Source: an uncultured Lachnobacterium sp. (GTDB lineage: Bacteria > Bacillota > Clostridia > Lachnospirales > Lachnospiraceae). Taken from it: a stretch of 12,818 nucleotides of DNA. Below the pieces are notes generated by a model, which saw only the letters and a list, made by a program, of their open reading frames with translations, was not told where the DNA came from and made no database searches. Positions 1 through 6,930 of this stretch are shown here, piece by piece (position 1 is the first letter of the stretch; each line of letters opens with the position of its first letter). Made by a program: the position numbers and the translations under genes. The stretch lies in the NCBI GenBank assembly GCA_900548765.1, contig URLU01000049.1:1-12818 (forward strand), in the 5' to 3' direction.

Positions 1-79
1 GTTATTGCTGATTGGAAAAAAGGAAAACTAATCCCCATTTATCAAGAAAAAGAAATTTCCAGTTTTACGGAGACTCAAA

Positions 80-241
80 TTAAAGTTTGCAGAGCGGAAG
101 AATGAGCTGGATAAATTCGGCAGATGGGGGAATTTCTCCACGTTCTATCCTGCCGACAGTTTTGGTGCTGCATCCGATAGCAGCAAGGTTATCTTGGTAA
201 ATTTTTTGAGGAAACTCTTGTAAATAAATCTTAAAATTCAC
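80..241 (-). pseudogene. HTH (XRE/Cro-CI type) regulator fragment
   Basis: Reading the minus strand from a GTG at 241 to a TAA at 80 gives 53 residues. They include the stretch GCSTKTVGRIERGE followed by PPSAEFI, which is the recognition helix and the following turn of an XRE/Cro-CI helix-turn-helix domain (family pattern: G(V/C)S..T(I/V).RIERGE..PS). Only the HTH is present. The usual N-terminal first helix starts abruptly after a weak GTG without a clear Shine-Dalgarno, and the frame stops just after the fourth helix. Shortly beyond the stop another minus-strand frame reads NFNLSLRK, which could be a shifted continuation, so a frameshift is possible. I infer a decayed regulator gene; a small intact HTH protein is less likely. 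Family identity is fairly safe, functional status is not. Confidence 0.5.
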
Positions 242-259
242 AATGCAACGAACATATGT

Positions 260-290
260 ACGACATATAACCCATATTCTGTGCTACAAT
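260..290 (+). promoter_or_regulatory. Weak candidate promoter for the 159-aa gene
   Basis: A good -10-like hexamer TACAAT lies at 285-290, about 50 bases before the ATG at 343. The best -35 candidate (ACGACA, 260-265) is poor and gives a 19-bp spacer, so this is a guess supported mainly by the -10 and its position. Confidence 0.25.
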
Positions 291-342
291 CCAATCACAG
301 TAAACACAAACAGGTTTTTACAGAAAGTGGGGACAGCATAAT

Positions 343-822
343 ATGGATAATGAATTTGACTACATATCATCAGTTAAGGAGCTCACTTGTGAGGAATTAG
401 CCGAGCATATTGACAAGGATATAACATCCTACGATTTATCAAGGATGGATTGGGAGGAGTATCTGATACACTTCACATGTCTGGTATCAGAGCTTAAGGA
501 ATATCGCAATGAGCTGGCAAAGAAGCATTCTGATATAGACCAGAAGATATGTGACATCCTGCACTATATTGAGTTGTGCGAGACCAATGATGATGAGGCG
601 GTGGCATTAATCGAGCTGCTCAGAGTATGCAGGACGAAAAGAAGATATATAATGGACGAGCTTCAGAAGGCAGACCAGTTTCAAAACAATCTGGGAACCA
701 ATGAGAACGTAGAAAAGGCTAAGAAAGCCCTTAAGGGAATAAAGGGACTTGAGACCAGAAAGTATAAGCCAAGGAAGTATGAGGAACTATTTCAAAATGG
801 TGTACTGAAAGAGAAAGGTTGA
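343..822 (+). CDS. Hypothetical charged helical protein, 159 aa
   Basis: I do not recognise this protein. It is intact, starts at an ATG preceded by a GTGGGG purine-rich stretch 10 bases upstream, and ends in TGA. It has no signal peptide, no membrane segment and no cysteine pair spaced like a metal site. The sequence is acidic at the N-terminus, then strongly helix-forming with many E/K/L residues from about residue 40 to 115 (for example VSELKEYRNELAKK), which suggests a coiled coil or helical bundle. The C-terminal 45 residues are basic (KAKKALKGIKGLETRKYKPRK), as in proteins that bind nucleic acid or a partner surface. It stands alone between a broken HTH gene and a broken pnuC, so context gives no function. 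Codon use resembles the neighbouring genes. Confidence 0.75.
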   Translation: MDNEFDYISSVKELTCEELAEHIDKDITSYDLSRMDWEEYLIHFTCLVSELKEYRNELAKKHSDIDQKICDILHYIELCETNDDEAVALIELLRVCRTKRRYIMDELQKADQFQNNLGTNENVEKAKKALKGIKGLETRKYKPRKYEELFQNGVLKEKG

Positions 823-866
823 AATAGAAGTGTGAAGCTAAAGTTGTAAATGTGTAATAAACATGA

Positions 867-960
867 TAGTATTGGTATTTAGTTACACATAAATTATGTT
901 GTAAATTATTAATTTAAGGAAATGTACATGATTTTAAATAAACGAAGTATACCAATACTA
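867..960. repeat. Perfect 12-bp inverted repeat with 70-nt spacer
   Basis: TAGTATTGGTAT at 867-878 is the exact reverse complement of ATACCAATACTA at 949-960. The 70-nt AT-rich spacer holds smaller inverted repeats: ACATAA/TTATGT (887-899) and TAAATT/AATTTA (902-916). Together they could fold as a branched RNA, be two operator half-sites, or be the ends of a tiny AT-rich insertion. No direct target duplication is visible at the outer edges. It lies between the 159-aa gene and the pnuC remnant. Confidence 0.5.
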
Positions 961-978
961 GACCGGGATAACTTGAAT

Positions 979-1006
979 TTGTAAATCTCTACATGTAAGT
1001 TAATAT
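979..1006 (+). promoter_or_regulatory. Candidate promoter of the pnuC remnant
   Basis: TTGTAA (979-984) and TAATAT (1001-1006) are separated by 16 bp, a plausible sigma-A promoter, ending 43 bases before the remnant's ATG. A 6-bp inverted repeat, TAACTT (969-974) and AAGTTA (997-1002), brackets it and could be an operator. Confidence 0.4.
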
Positions 1007-1049
1007 GCATATAAAAACGAAGATTAGGGAAAAATTCAAGGAGAATACA

Positions 1050-1222
1050 ATGAGCAACCCAATAAAAAATTTAACAAAAAAAGAGTGGATATTATACTTA
1101 TTGTAATGTGGGTGCTGGCGTCAATTGAGAATCCGGCATATATACCTGTAGTGGTGAATTTCATAATTTTCTTTTTCAATGATATGTATGGATTTGTTAG
1201 CTGGAAGAGAAGAGAAGCGTAG
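1050..1222 (+). pseudogene. pnuC: pnuC remnant with large internal deletion
   Basis: PnuC is a membrane transporter for nicotinamide riboside, normally a little over 200 residues. Here an AAGGAG ribosome binding site (1038-1043) precedes an ATG at 1050 that encodes MSNPIKNLTKKEWILYLL and stops. This matches the short cytoplasmic N-terminus of clostridial PnuC (typically ...TKKEW). In another frame, from about 1085 to the TAG at 1220-1222, the sequence reads DIILIVMWVLASIENPAY, then a membrane segment, then FNDMYGFVSWKRREA. This is the typical PnuC C-terminus (family pattern WVLASIE..SY..V..., NDxYGxxxWKR). The middle of the gene, including most membrane helices and the substrate-binding region, is gone, and the two pieces are out of frame. 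The locus is non-functional as a transporter. Family assignment is from memory of PnuC sequences, by eye. Confidence 0.7.
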
Positions 1223-1267
1223 AACATATTTGAATAAAATTTGATATTGGCAAATCCTGATATATGT

Positions 1268-1331
1268 GGGGATGATATAGCAAAATCACAGAAAATAATA
1301 TTCTGTGTGGAGCTATGTCATTCCCCTTTTT
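1268..1331 (+). terminator. Rho-independent terminator after pnuC remnant
   Basis: GGGG at 1268-1271 and the following bases through 1281 pair with 1312-1326 (GCTATGTCATTCCCC), with one bulged T and one G-U pair. A second perfect 7-bp hairpin, CACAGAA/TTCTGTG (1287-1307), lies inside the loop. TTTTT follows at 1327-1331. It ends the upstream unit before the cysK promoter. Because it lies before the predicted cysK promoter, it is less likely to be an attenuator of the sulfur operon. Confidence 0.7.
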
Positions 1332-1383
1332 GATATAAATAAAATCTATAACCAGTTAGCGTTTTTTCGTAATCCCAATTTCA

Positions 1384-1412
1384 TTTACAAACATAATTTC
1401 ATATGGTAGTAT
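1384..1412 (+). promoter_or_regulatory. Promoter of the cysK-sbp-cysTWA-aprAB-cysDN block
   Basis: TTTACA (1384-1389), a 17-bp spacer, and TAGTAT (1407-1412) form a good sigma-A promoter 53 bases before the cysK ATG. I see no T-box (no conserved GGTGG-type antiterminator motif) and no obvious S-box leader in 1413-1465, so control is more likely by a DNA-binding regulator. No operator could be assigned. Confidence 0.6.
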
Positions 1413-1465
1413 TTTTATATTCTATTAATCATATTAAAATAGTGGGAATTGAAAGAGGTGAAGAT

Positions 1466-2398
1466 ATGGCAAATGTAGCAAAACAGTTAACAGAGTTAAT
1501 CGGACACACACCACTGCTTGAGCTTTCAAACTATGAGAAAGAGTTTGGACTTGGAGCAAAGCTTATTGCAAAGCTGGAATATTTTAACCCATTAGGAAGC
1601 GTGAAGGACAGAGTAGCAGCAGCCATGATAGAGCAGGGAATAAAGGACGGCAGGATAAATCAGGAGACCATAATCATAGAGCCAACCAGTGGAAACACAG
1701 GAATCGGGCTGGCTTTTGTAGCGGCAGCAAAGGGACTTCACCTAATCCTTATTATGCCGGATACCATGAGTGTTGAGAGAAGAAAAATTGTCACAGCACT
1801 TGGCGCAGAAATCCGCCTCACTCCTGGAAGAGAGGGAATGAGAGGAGCAATCGAGGAAGCCCAAAGGCTTGAGCAGGAATATGGCAATGTCTTTATTCCA
1901 CAGCAGTTTGAAAATGAAGCAAATCCAAAAATCCATGAGGTCACTACCGCAAAGGAAATCTGGGAGGATTTGGATGGGAAGGTGGATATATTCGTATCAT
2001 CTGTAGGAACTGGTGGAACAATCACAGGCACAGGTCTTGGACTCAGAAAGAAAAATCCTGATGTGAAGATTGTGGCTGTAGAGCCAAAAAGCTCTCCGGT
2101 TTTATCAGGAGGAAAGCCTGGACCACACAAGATACAGGGAATAGGTGCCGGTTTTATACCCAAGGTCATGCGCATGGATATAGTAGACGAGGTTATTGCA
2201 GTCGAAAATGATGATGCCTTTGACAAAGCAAGGGCAGTGGCAAAAAGTGATGGACTATTAGTCGGTATCTCCTCAGGAGCTGCAATATATGCGGCAACAG
2301 AGCTTGCAAAGAGACCTGAAAATCAGGGCAAAAACATAGTAGTGCTCCTGCCGGATACAGGAGAGCGCTACCTGTCCACCCAGTTATTTGAAGTGTAA
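1466..2398 (+). CDS. cysK: Cysteine synthase (O-acetylserine sulfhydrylase)
   Basis: This cytoplasmic PLP enzyme makes cysteine from O-acetylserine and sulfide, the final step of sulfate assimilation. The 310-residue product is the usual length. Visible motifs are the PLP-lysine segment NPLGSVKDR (Lys47), the substrate loop TSGNTG (74-79), the phosphate-binding glycine loop GTGGT (181-185), the segment GGKPGPHKIQGIGAGF and the C-terminal ISSGAA. The start at 1466 is preferred because AGAGGTG lies 5 bases before it. An upstream in-frame ATG at 1403 falls inside the predicted promoter spacer and would add 21 residues not typical of the family. It is the first gene of the sulfur block, followed by sbp after 129 bases with no terminator. 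CysK and its paralogue CysM are hard to separate by eye, but the GGKPGPHKIQGIG segment favours CysK. Confidence 0.93.
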   Translation: MANVAKQLTELIGHTPLLELSNYEKEFGLGAKLIAKLEYFNPLGSVKDRVAAAMIEQGIKDGRINQETIIIEPTSGNTGIGLAFVAAAKGLHLILIMPDTMSVERRKIVTALGAEIRLTPGREGMRGAIEEAQRLEQEYGNVFIPQQFENEANPKIHEVTTAKEIWEDLDGKVDIFVSSVGTGGTITGTGLGLRKKNPDVKIVAVEPKSSPVLSGGKPGPHKIQGIGAGFIPKVMRMDIVDEVIAVENDDAFDKARAVAKSDGLLVGISSGAAIYAATELAKRPENQGKNIVVLLPDTGERYLSTQLFEV

Positions 2399-2527
2399 TA
2401 TGTCAGCTTATATATGTGCATAAATGAGATGAATAAAAAGACGTCATAAGATAAGTGGCAAAACATTTGATATTTCACCAGAGCATCCGGAACTTACATA
2501 GGTCAGTCTGAGATAGGAAATGTATAT

Positions 2528-3529
2528 ATGAGAAAAAGAATAATTACAGCGAGCTTGTTGGCAGCAGCCCTCCTCACAGGCTGTGGAGGAAAGAATGATG
2601 ATGGAAGCATCACCATCACGAATGTGTCCTATGATCCGACAAGAGAATTTTATGAAAAATACAATCAGATATTTGAGTCATATTATGAGGATAAATACGG
2701 TGAGCAGGTCAATGTAATCCAGTCCCATGGAGGTTCGGGTTCTCAGGCCCGTTCAGTAGTGGAGGGCTGTAATGCAGATGTTGTAACTCTTGCCCTTGAG
2801 CACGATATAGACCTGATACAAAACACCGGGCTTATCTATGAGGGCTGGATAGATGAATTTCCACAGGATTCATCACCTTATACTTCAACTATTGTTTTTC
2901 TTGTGAGAAAGGGCAATCCAAAGGGCATAGAGGACTGGGACGATTTGGTTAGGGATGGTGTGGAGGTAATCACACCAGATCCAAAGAGCAGTGGAGGAGC
3001 ATGCTGGAACTTTCTTGCAGCCTTGGGTTTCGCAAAGACAAATTATACAGAGACTGATGACCAGAAAGAATTCATGAGAAAGCTTTATGAAAATGTGCTT
3101 GCCATGGATTCGGGAGCAAGAGGTGCGACCACTACATTTGTGGAAAACGGTCAGGGAGATGTGCTGATAGCTTGGGAAAATGAAGCTTTGACCACACTGG
3201 AATCCTATCCGGACCAGTATGAGCTGGTGAATCCATCTGTCAGCATTCTGGCACAGCCCAGTGTGGCAGTTGTTGATGACAATGCAAGAAGTAATAAGAC
3301 AGAAGAGGTCAGCAGCGAATATCTGAATTATCTCTACAGCGATGATGCCCAGAGGCTTATAGGAGAGAGCGGTTACAGGCCGACAAATGAAAAAATATTA
3401 GAGGAATTTTCGGACAAATTTGATTTAGACATAGAGCTTTGGACTATAGATGATTTTGGCGGATGGGAAGAAGCTTATGAGACATATTTTGATGATGGAG
3501 CAATGTTTGATGAAATTTATGGTGGCTAA
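2528..3529 (+). CDS. sbp: Sulfate-binding lipoprotein of ABC transporter
   Basis: This is the substrate-binding subunit that captures sulfate (possibly thiosulfate) outside the membrane and delivers it to CysT/CysW. The N-terminus MRKRIITASLLAAALLTGC is a lipoprotein signal peptide with lipobox LTGC; Cys19 would be lipidated. Family motifs in order are NVSYDPTREFY (32-42), GGSGSQAR (68-75), NADVVTLAL (82-90), PKSSGGACWNFLAA (152-165), GARGATTTF (196-204) and IAWENEA (214-220). These correspond to the ligand-contacting loops of Salmonella SBP. The position after SGGA, usually Arg in proteobacterial proteins (SGGARW), is Cys159 here. The length of 333 residues is normal. The ATG has an AGGAAA site just upstream. 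The 3' end overlaps the cysT start, which implies translational coupling. Confidence 0.92.
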   Translation: MRKRIITASLLAAALLTGCGGKNDDGSITITNVSYDPTREFYEKYNQIFESYYEDKYGEQVNVIQSHGGSGSQARSVVEGCNADVVTLALEHDIDLIQNTGLIYEGWIDEFPQDSSPYTSTIVFLVRKGNPKGIEDWDDLVRDGVEVITPDPKSSGGACWNFLAALGFAKTNYTETDDQKEFMRKLYENVLAMDSGARGATTTFVENGQGDVLIAWENEALTTLESYPDQYELVNPSVSILAQPSVAVVDDNARSNKTEEVSSEYLNYLYSDDAQRLIGESGYRPTNEKILEEFSDKFDLDIELWTIDDFGGWEEAYETYFDDGAMFDEIYGG

Positions 3530-4370
3530 GAACAGAAAAAAAATGAATACAAAAGTCATACCGGGTTACCATCTTTCGATGGGAATAGTCATCACCATGC
3601 TTTCAGTCATTGTGTTGATTCCCTTAGCGTCGGTACTGGTCTACTCGCTTAAGATATCGCCGGCAGAGTTCTGGCAGCTTATCCTAAAGGAAAATGTGAG
3701 AAATGCCTTTATAACCAGTATCACAAGCTCTTTTATAGCGGCAATCATTAATGTAGTATTTGGACTGATTGTGGCATGGACCCTTGTTAAATACGAATTT
3801 CCGGGCAAGTGGCTCTTAGATGGACTAATCGAATTACCCTTTGCCCTGCCAACAGCGGTAGCAGGAATCACCCTGTCAAAGCTCTATTCCACCAATGGAT
3901 TTTTCGGAAAAGGCTTATCACAAATAGGAATAGATGTGGCATACACCCAGACAGGAATAATCGTAGCCCTGGTATTCGTAGGACTGCCCTTTGTAATAAG
4001 AGCAGTGCAGCCAATTCTTGAAAAAATGGATAGCCAATATGAAGAAGCAGCCTTTATGTTAGGCGCGAGCCCTAAAATAACATTTTTCAGAGTGATTCTC
4101 CCGGAGCTTAGACCAGCCCTCCTAACAGGATTTGGCTTGGCATTTGCCAGAGGAATCGGTGAATATGGAAGCGTAATATACATATCGGGCAACAGTGCCA
4201 GAAACAAGACACAGGTAGTGTCATATGTAATAATGCAGAAGTTAAGCTACATAGATTATGCCAGTGCAACAGCGATTGCATTGGTGATGTTGATTATATC
4301 ATTCCTTGTACTGCTATTTGTAAACATAGTTCAGGTGAAGCAGTCAAGGAGAACCAATCTTGGAGCTTAA
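3510..4370 (+). CDS. cysT: Sulfate ABC transporter permease CysT
   Basis: This integral membrane permease (about 286 residues) forms a channel with CysW for sulfate bound by Sbp. Several hydrophobic helices are evident, starting at about residue 23. The cytoplasmic EAA loop that docks on the ATPase is seen as EEAAFMLGASP...LPELRPALLTG (about 178-206). The segment ELPFALPTAVAGITL (108-122) is typical of the CysT family. The frame is open from 3450, but I chose the ATG at 3510 because GGAG (3497-3500) lies 9 bases before it. It overlaps the last 20 bases of sbp. ATG at 3519 or 3543 are alternatives, and 3543 (MNTKVIPGYHLS) best matches the usual N-terminus but has a poor ribosome binding site. 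A 513-base gap containing a repeat element separates it from cysW. Confidence 0.88.
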   Translation: MKFMVAKNRKKMNTKVIPGYHLSMGIVITMLSVIVLIPLASVLVYSLKISPAEFWQLILKENVRNAFITSITSSFIAAIINVVFGLIVAWTLVKYEFPGKWLLDGLIELPFALPTAVAGITLSKLYSTNGFFGKGLSQIGIDVAYTQTGIIVALVFVGLPFVIRAVQPILEKMDSQYEEAAFMLGASPKITFFRVILPELRPALLTGFGLAFARGIGEYGSVIYISGNSARNKTQVVSYVIMQKLSYIDYASATAIALVMLIISFLVLLFVNIVQVKQSRRTNLGA

Positions 4371-4551
4371 TACAAAGAAGAATAATCATGGTAAAAAGCA
4401 GCTATGCAAATGGATTTTAGTGTGAGTCATTAATGTAGGTAGCAAATGGGATAGTGCTACTATTAAACAAAACATACTAAGAAAACTGTAAGCAATTATG
4501 CAATAAATAAAAATATGAAAGCAATGTAAATAGACTTGGAAACAGTTTCTA
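4371..4551 (+). other. AT-rich non-coding spacer after cysT
   Basis: No convincing coding frame is present on either strand. A small bulged hairpin, GTAGCA/TGCTAC (4439-4444 and 4455-4460), is visible but has no T-run, so I do not call a terminator. Together with the two structures that follow, it makes the only long gap (4371-4883) inside the operon. Confidence 0.5.
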
Positions 4552-4591
4552 GCATCCAGAGAATATGCCAGAGGCATATTCAATTGGATGC
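4552..4591. repeat. Long two-part hairpin upstream of the MITE-like element
   Basis: GAATATGCC (4561-4569) and GGCATATTC (4573-4581) pair perfectly across a 3-nt loop, AGA. After a small internal loop, GCATCCA (4552-4558) pairs with TGGATGC (4585-4591). The 16 base pairs would form a stable stem. No T-tract follows, so it is not a standard terminator. It could be a processing site, an end of a transposable element, or a stabiliser of the upstream mRNA. Confidence 0.6.
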
Positions 4592-4618
4592 GACTTAAAA
4601 AATTGCAACGTGGAGATA

Positions 4619-4854
4619 GGAATATCGAGATACGATAACCGATTGACTGTGACGTGTGGAGGATATTAGATTTTCTTAATGTTCTGCACATAACCAGCAG
4701 CTCGGCAACACGATGTTGCCGAGAGCGAGACCCGAGCCATGGATGGCGAGTGTCGAGCGGTTGCGTCAAGCTATCAATACATAAATCAGAACATTTAGAA
4801 AATATTATATCCGTAACAAGACACAGACAATCGGTTATCGTATCTCGATATTCC
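4619..4854. repeat. 236-bp inverted-repeat element (MITE-like or structured RNA)
   Basis: The arm at 4619-4686 and the arm at 4787-4854 are inverted copies of each other: 59 of 68 positions match without gaps, and the outermost 27 bp are identical. They flank a 100-nt centre (4687-4786) that is richer in GC. The centre contains a perfect 10-bp hairpin CTCGGCAACA-CGA-TGTTGCCGAG (4701-4723) and a short GCCAT/ATGGC stem around 4737-4748. Homology of the arms stops sharply at both ends. No direct target duplication is obvious, and there is no transposase. The size and architecture suit a miniature inverted-repeat transposable element; a large cis-acting RNA structure is the alternative. It splits cysT from cysW and ends 29 bases before the cysW start. 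Open frames that cross it on both strands look spurious. Confidence 0.7.
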
Positions 4855-4883
4855 GAGCCATACATGCAAGAAAGGAGCCAAGG

Positions 4884-5732
4884 ATGGAAGAACAGCAAAA
4901 ACTAGAAAAAAGCAAAACCCGCACAAAGCTATGCCTGATTACAATCACAGTCCTCTTTCTGACAATAATGCTTGTGGTTCCCCTGATATCGGTAATGGCA
5001 AGTGCACTGAAAGAAGGCATAGGCTTTTATCTTAAAGCCATCTCAACAGAGTATGTGCTGTCAGCCTTAAAAGTCACACTGATAGCCACAAGCATAGCAG
5101 TCCTTGTAAATACCTTCTTTGGAATATGGGCAACCTGGCTTTTAACCAGATTTTCATTCAAGGGCAAGCAGATACTTGCAACCATCATCGACATACCATT
5201 TTCGATATCACCGGTAATCGTAGGTCTGGCATACCTAATGACCTTTGGACGATTGGGCTGGCTCTACCCGGCAATCAGAGCGATAAATGATTTCTTTGGA
5301 ACAAATATAAGAATCACCTTTGCAGTGCCGGGGGTGGTGCTGGCAACGATTTTTGTAACTTTTCCATTTGTATCAAGAGAGATTATCCCAGTCTTAAATG
5401 CCCAGGGCAAGGACGAGGAAGAGGCAGCAGCCCTGATGGGAGCAAGCGGCTATACAATTTTTAGAAAGATAACACTTCCTCATATGAAATGGGGACTCAT
5501 ATATGGAATTATCCTGTGTGCAGCAAGAGCACTGGGAGAGTTTGGAGCGGTAAACGCATTGTCAAAGACAAGAGGAGAGACCTTCACCCTGCCACTTGAA
5601 ATTGATGCACTGTATATGTCGGGCACAGACAGCTCAATCACGGCTGCCTTTGCAGTATCATCAATACTTGTAATTATTGCACTTATTATACTTTTTGCCA
5701 GAAATATAGTGGAGAGACGTCAAAGGAGATAG
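4884..5732 (+). CDS. cysW: Sulfate ABC transporter permease CysW
   Basis: This is the second membrane permease of the sulfate importer, 282 residues. The N-terminus is short, charged and cytoplasmic, with a first helix at about 17-37. Further hydrophobic helices follow, with the family segment DIPFSISPVIVGLAY (103-117) and an EAA loop EEEAAALMGASG...LPHMKWGLIYG (about 178-208) for contact with the ATPase. AAAGGAG lies 6 bases before the ATG. The next gene, cysA, begins 4 bases after the stop, so the two are transcribed together. Separation from cysT by an inverted-repeat element is unusual because these genes are normally adjacent. The ribosome binding site lies outside the element and remains intact. 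Confidence 0.92.
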   Translation: MEEQQKLEKSKTRTKLCLITITVLFLTIMLVVPLISVMASALKEGIGFYLKAISTEYVLSALKVTLIATSIAVLVNTFFGIWATWLLTRFSFKGKQILATIIDIPFSISPVIVGLAYLMTFGRLGWLYPAIRAINDFFGTNIRITFAVPGVVLATIFVTFPFVSREIIPVLNAQGKDEEEAAALMGASGYTIFRKITLPHMKWGLIYGIILCAARALGEFGAVNALSKTRGETFTLPLEIDALYMSGTDSSITAAFAVSSILVIIALIILFARNIVERRQRR

Positions 5733-5736
5733 GTAT

Positions 5737-6798
5737 ATGTATGTTGAAATGAAAAATATATACAAAAAATATGGTGACTTCGCCGCCTCAAATAATGTGA
5801 GCTTTGGCGTTGAAAAAGGAAAGCTTGTGGCACTTCTGGGACCATCCGGAAGTGGCAAGACCACACTGCTCAGAATGATTGCGGGACTTGAGACACCAAA
5901 TTCAGGAGGTATCTACATAGATGGAAAGAGAGTTAATGATATCCCGGCTGCAAAACGAGGCATAGGCTTTGTATTCCAGAATTATGCCCTCTTTCGTTAT
6001 ATGACGGTATACGAAAATGTTGCCTTTGGACTGGAGCTTCAGAAGATGCCTAAAAAGCAGATAAAGGAAAGGGTAGAAAAGCTCCTTGAGATGACTGGTT
6101 TATCCGAAATGGGAAAACGTTATCCAAACCAGTTGTCCGGAGGACAGAGACAGAGAGTTGCATTTGCAAGGGCGCTGGCACCGAATCCACAGGTACTGCT
6201 TCTGGATGAACCCTTTGCGGCGATAGATGCTAAGGTCAGAGGAGAGCTGCGCATATGGTTAAAGGAGCTGGTGGAAAAGCTTGGGATTACAAGCATTTTC
6301 GTGACCCATGATCAGGACGAAGCGGTGGAAGTGGCAGACGAAATCATAATCACGAACCATGGCACCATAGAGCAGATGGGCACACCCCTTGAAATATATA
6401 AGGCACCGGATACCCCATTTGTGGCTCAGTTCATAGGACATTCCACAATCGTTGAGGACTACGACAGACTAAAGGGCTTTGAAATTATAGAAAATGCCAA
6501 GAGGGCTGTTATAAGACCGGAGTTTATAAAGATTTCAAAGAGCGGCAACCTGAACCGTTTTATGTCGGCAGCAGAGGAAGGCACTGTGACAGATGTGGTT
6601 TTCAGGGGAAACAGGGTGGATGTCACTGTAAACATAAACGGAATAGAAGTCACAGGAGAGCGGTCACTGGAAAAGGACATGGTCAATGTAGGAGAAAAAG
6701 TACATGTGCTCATATACAGGCTCTATATATTTGATGAGCATAGGACCTATCTCGTGGAAAATAGTGCGATGCAGGTGGATGATGTATTTTATATATAA
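5737..6798 (+). CDS. cysA: Sulfate ABC transporter ATP-binding protein CysA
   Basis: This ATPase powers sulfate import through CysT/CysW at the inner face of the membrane. All ABC motifs are intact: Walker A GPSGSGKTT (35-43), Q-loop glutamine 81 in VFQNYALF, signature LSGGQ (133-137), Walker B LLLDEP with catalytic Glu158, D-loop at about 161-164, and switch His191 in VTHDQDEA. After the nucleotide-binding domain, residues from about 235 to 340 form the extra C-terminal domain of the CysA/MalK group (TOBE-like; TVTDVVFRGNRVDVTV). At 353 residues the length is typical. GGAG lies 8 bases before the ATG; ATG at 5749 is a less likely start. No terminator is seen in the 132 bases before aprA. Confidence 0.94.
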   Translation: MYVEMKNIYKKYGDFAASNNVSFGVEKGKLVALLGPSGSGKTTLLRMIAGLETPNSGGIYIDGKRVNDIPAAKRGIGFVFQNYALFRYMTVYENVAFGLELQKMPKKQIKERVEKLLEMTGLSEMGKRYPNQLSGGQRQRVAFARALAPNPQVLLLDEPFAAIDAKVRGELRIWLKELVEKLGITSIFVTHDQDEAVEVADEIIITNHGTIEQMGTPLEIYKAPDTPFVAQFIGHSTIVEDYDRLKGFEIIENAKRAVIRPEFIKISKSGNLNRFMSAAEEGTVTDVVFRGNRVDVTVNINGIEVTGERSLEKDMVNVGEKVHVLIYRLYIFDEHRTYLVENSAMQVDDVFYI

Positions 6799-6930
6799 TT
6801 TACACATCATACACAAAAATTTGAGCCGGGGAAGATACAATATTAGTGTCTAAGCATGCAGGAAAAGCTTAAAACTGCTGCAAGTGACAGGTTAGCTCGT
6901 AAGCGTATAGATACATAAAAGGAGACAAAG

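Noticed and set aside
1..105. Open plus-strand frame running in from the window edge
   Set aside because: Only 34 codons, no recognisable motif, and it overlaps the end of the HTH fragment on the other strand. It may be the tail of a gene to the left, but this cannot be supported.
1036..1227. Minus-strand 63-residue hydrophobic open frame
   Set aside because: It is the reverse shadow of the pnuC remnant, whose plus-strand similarity is specific.
1403..1465. Upstream in-frame start for cysK
   Set aside because: The ATG falls between the -35 and -10 hexamers, has no ribosome binding site, and adds residues atypical of the family.
1413..1465. T-box or SAM riboswitch in the cysK leader
   Set aside because: The leader is only about 50 bases after the predicted promoter and lacks the conserved T-box and S-box motifs.
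1738..2226. Minus-strand 162-residue open frame opposite cysK
   Set aside because: It lies wholly inside a well-conserved gene, and its Ser/Pro/Ile-rich composition is a shadow of the cysK codons.
4386..4898. A 170-residue open frame on the minus strand through the cysT-cysW gap
   Set aside because: It reads straight through the inverted-repeat arms and hairpins, is rich in Cys/Ser/His/Leu with no domain pattern, and faces against the operon. The openness is explained by the repeat.
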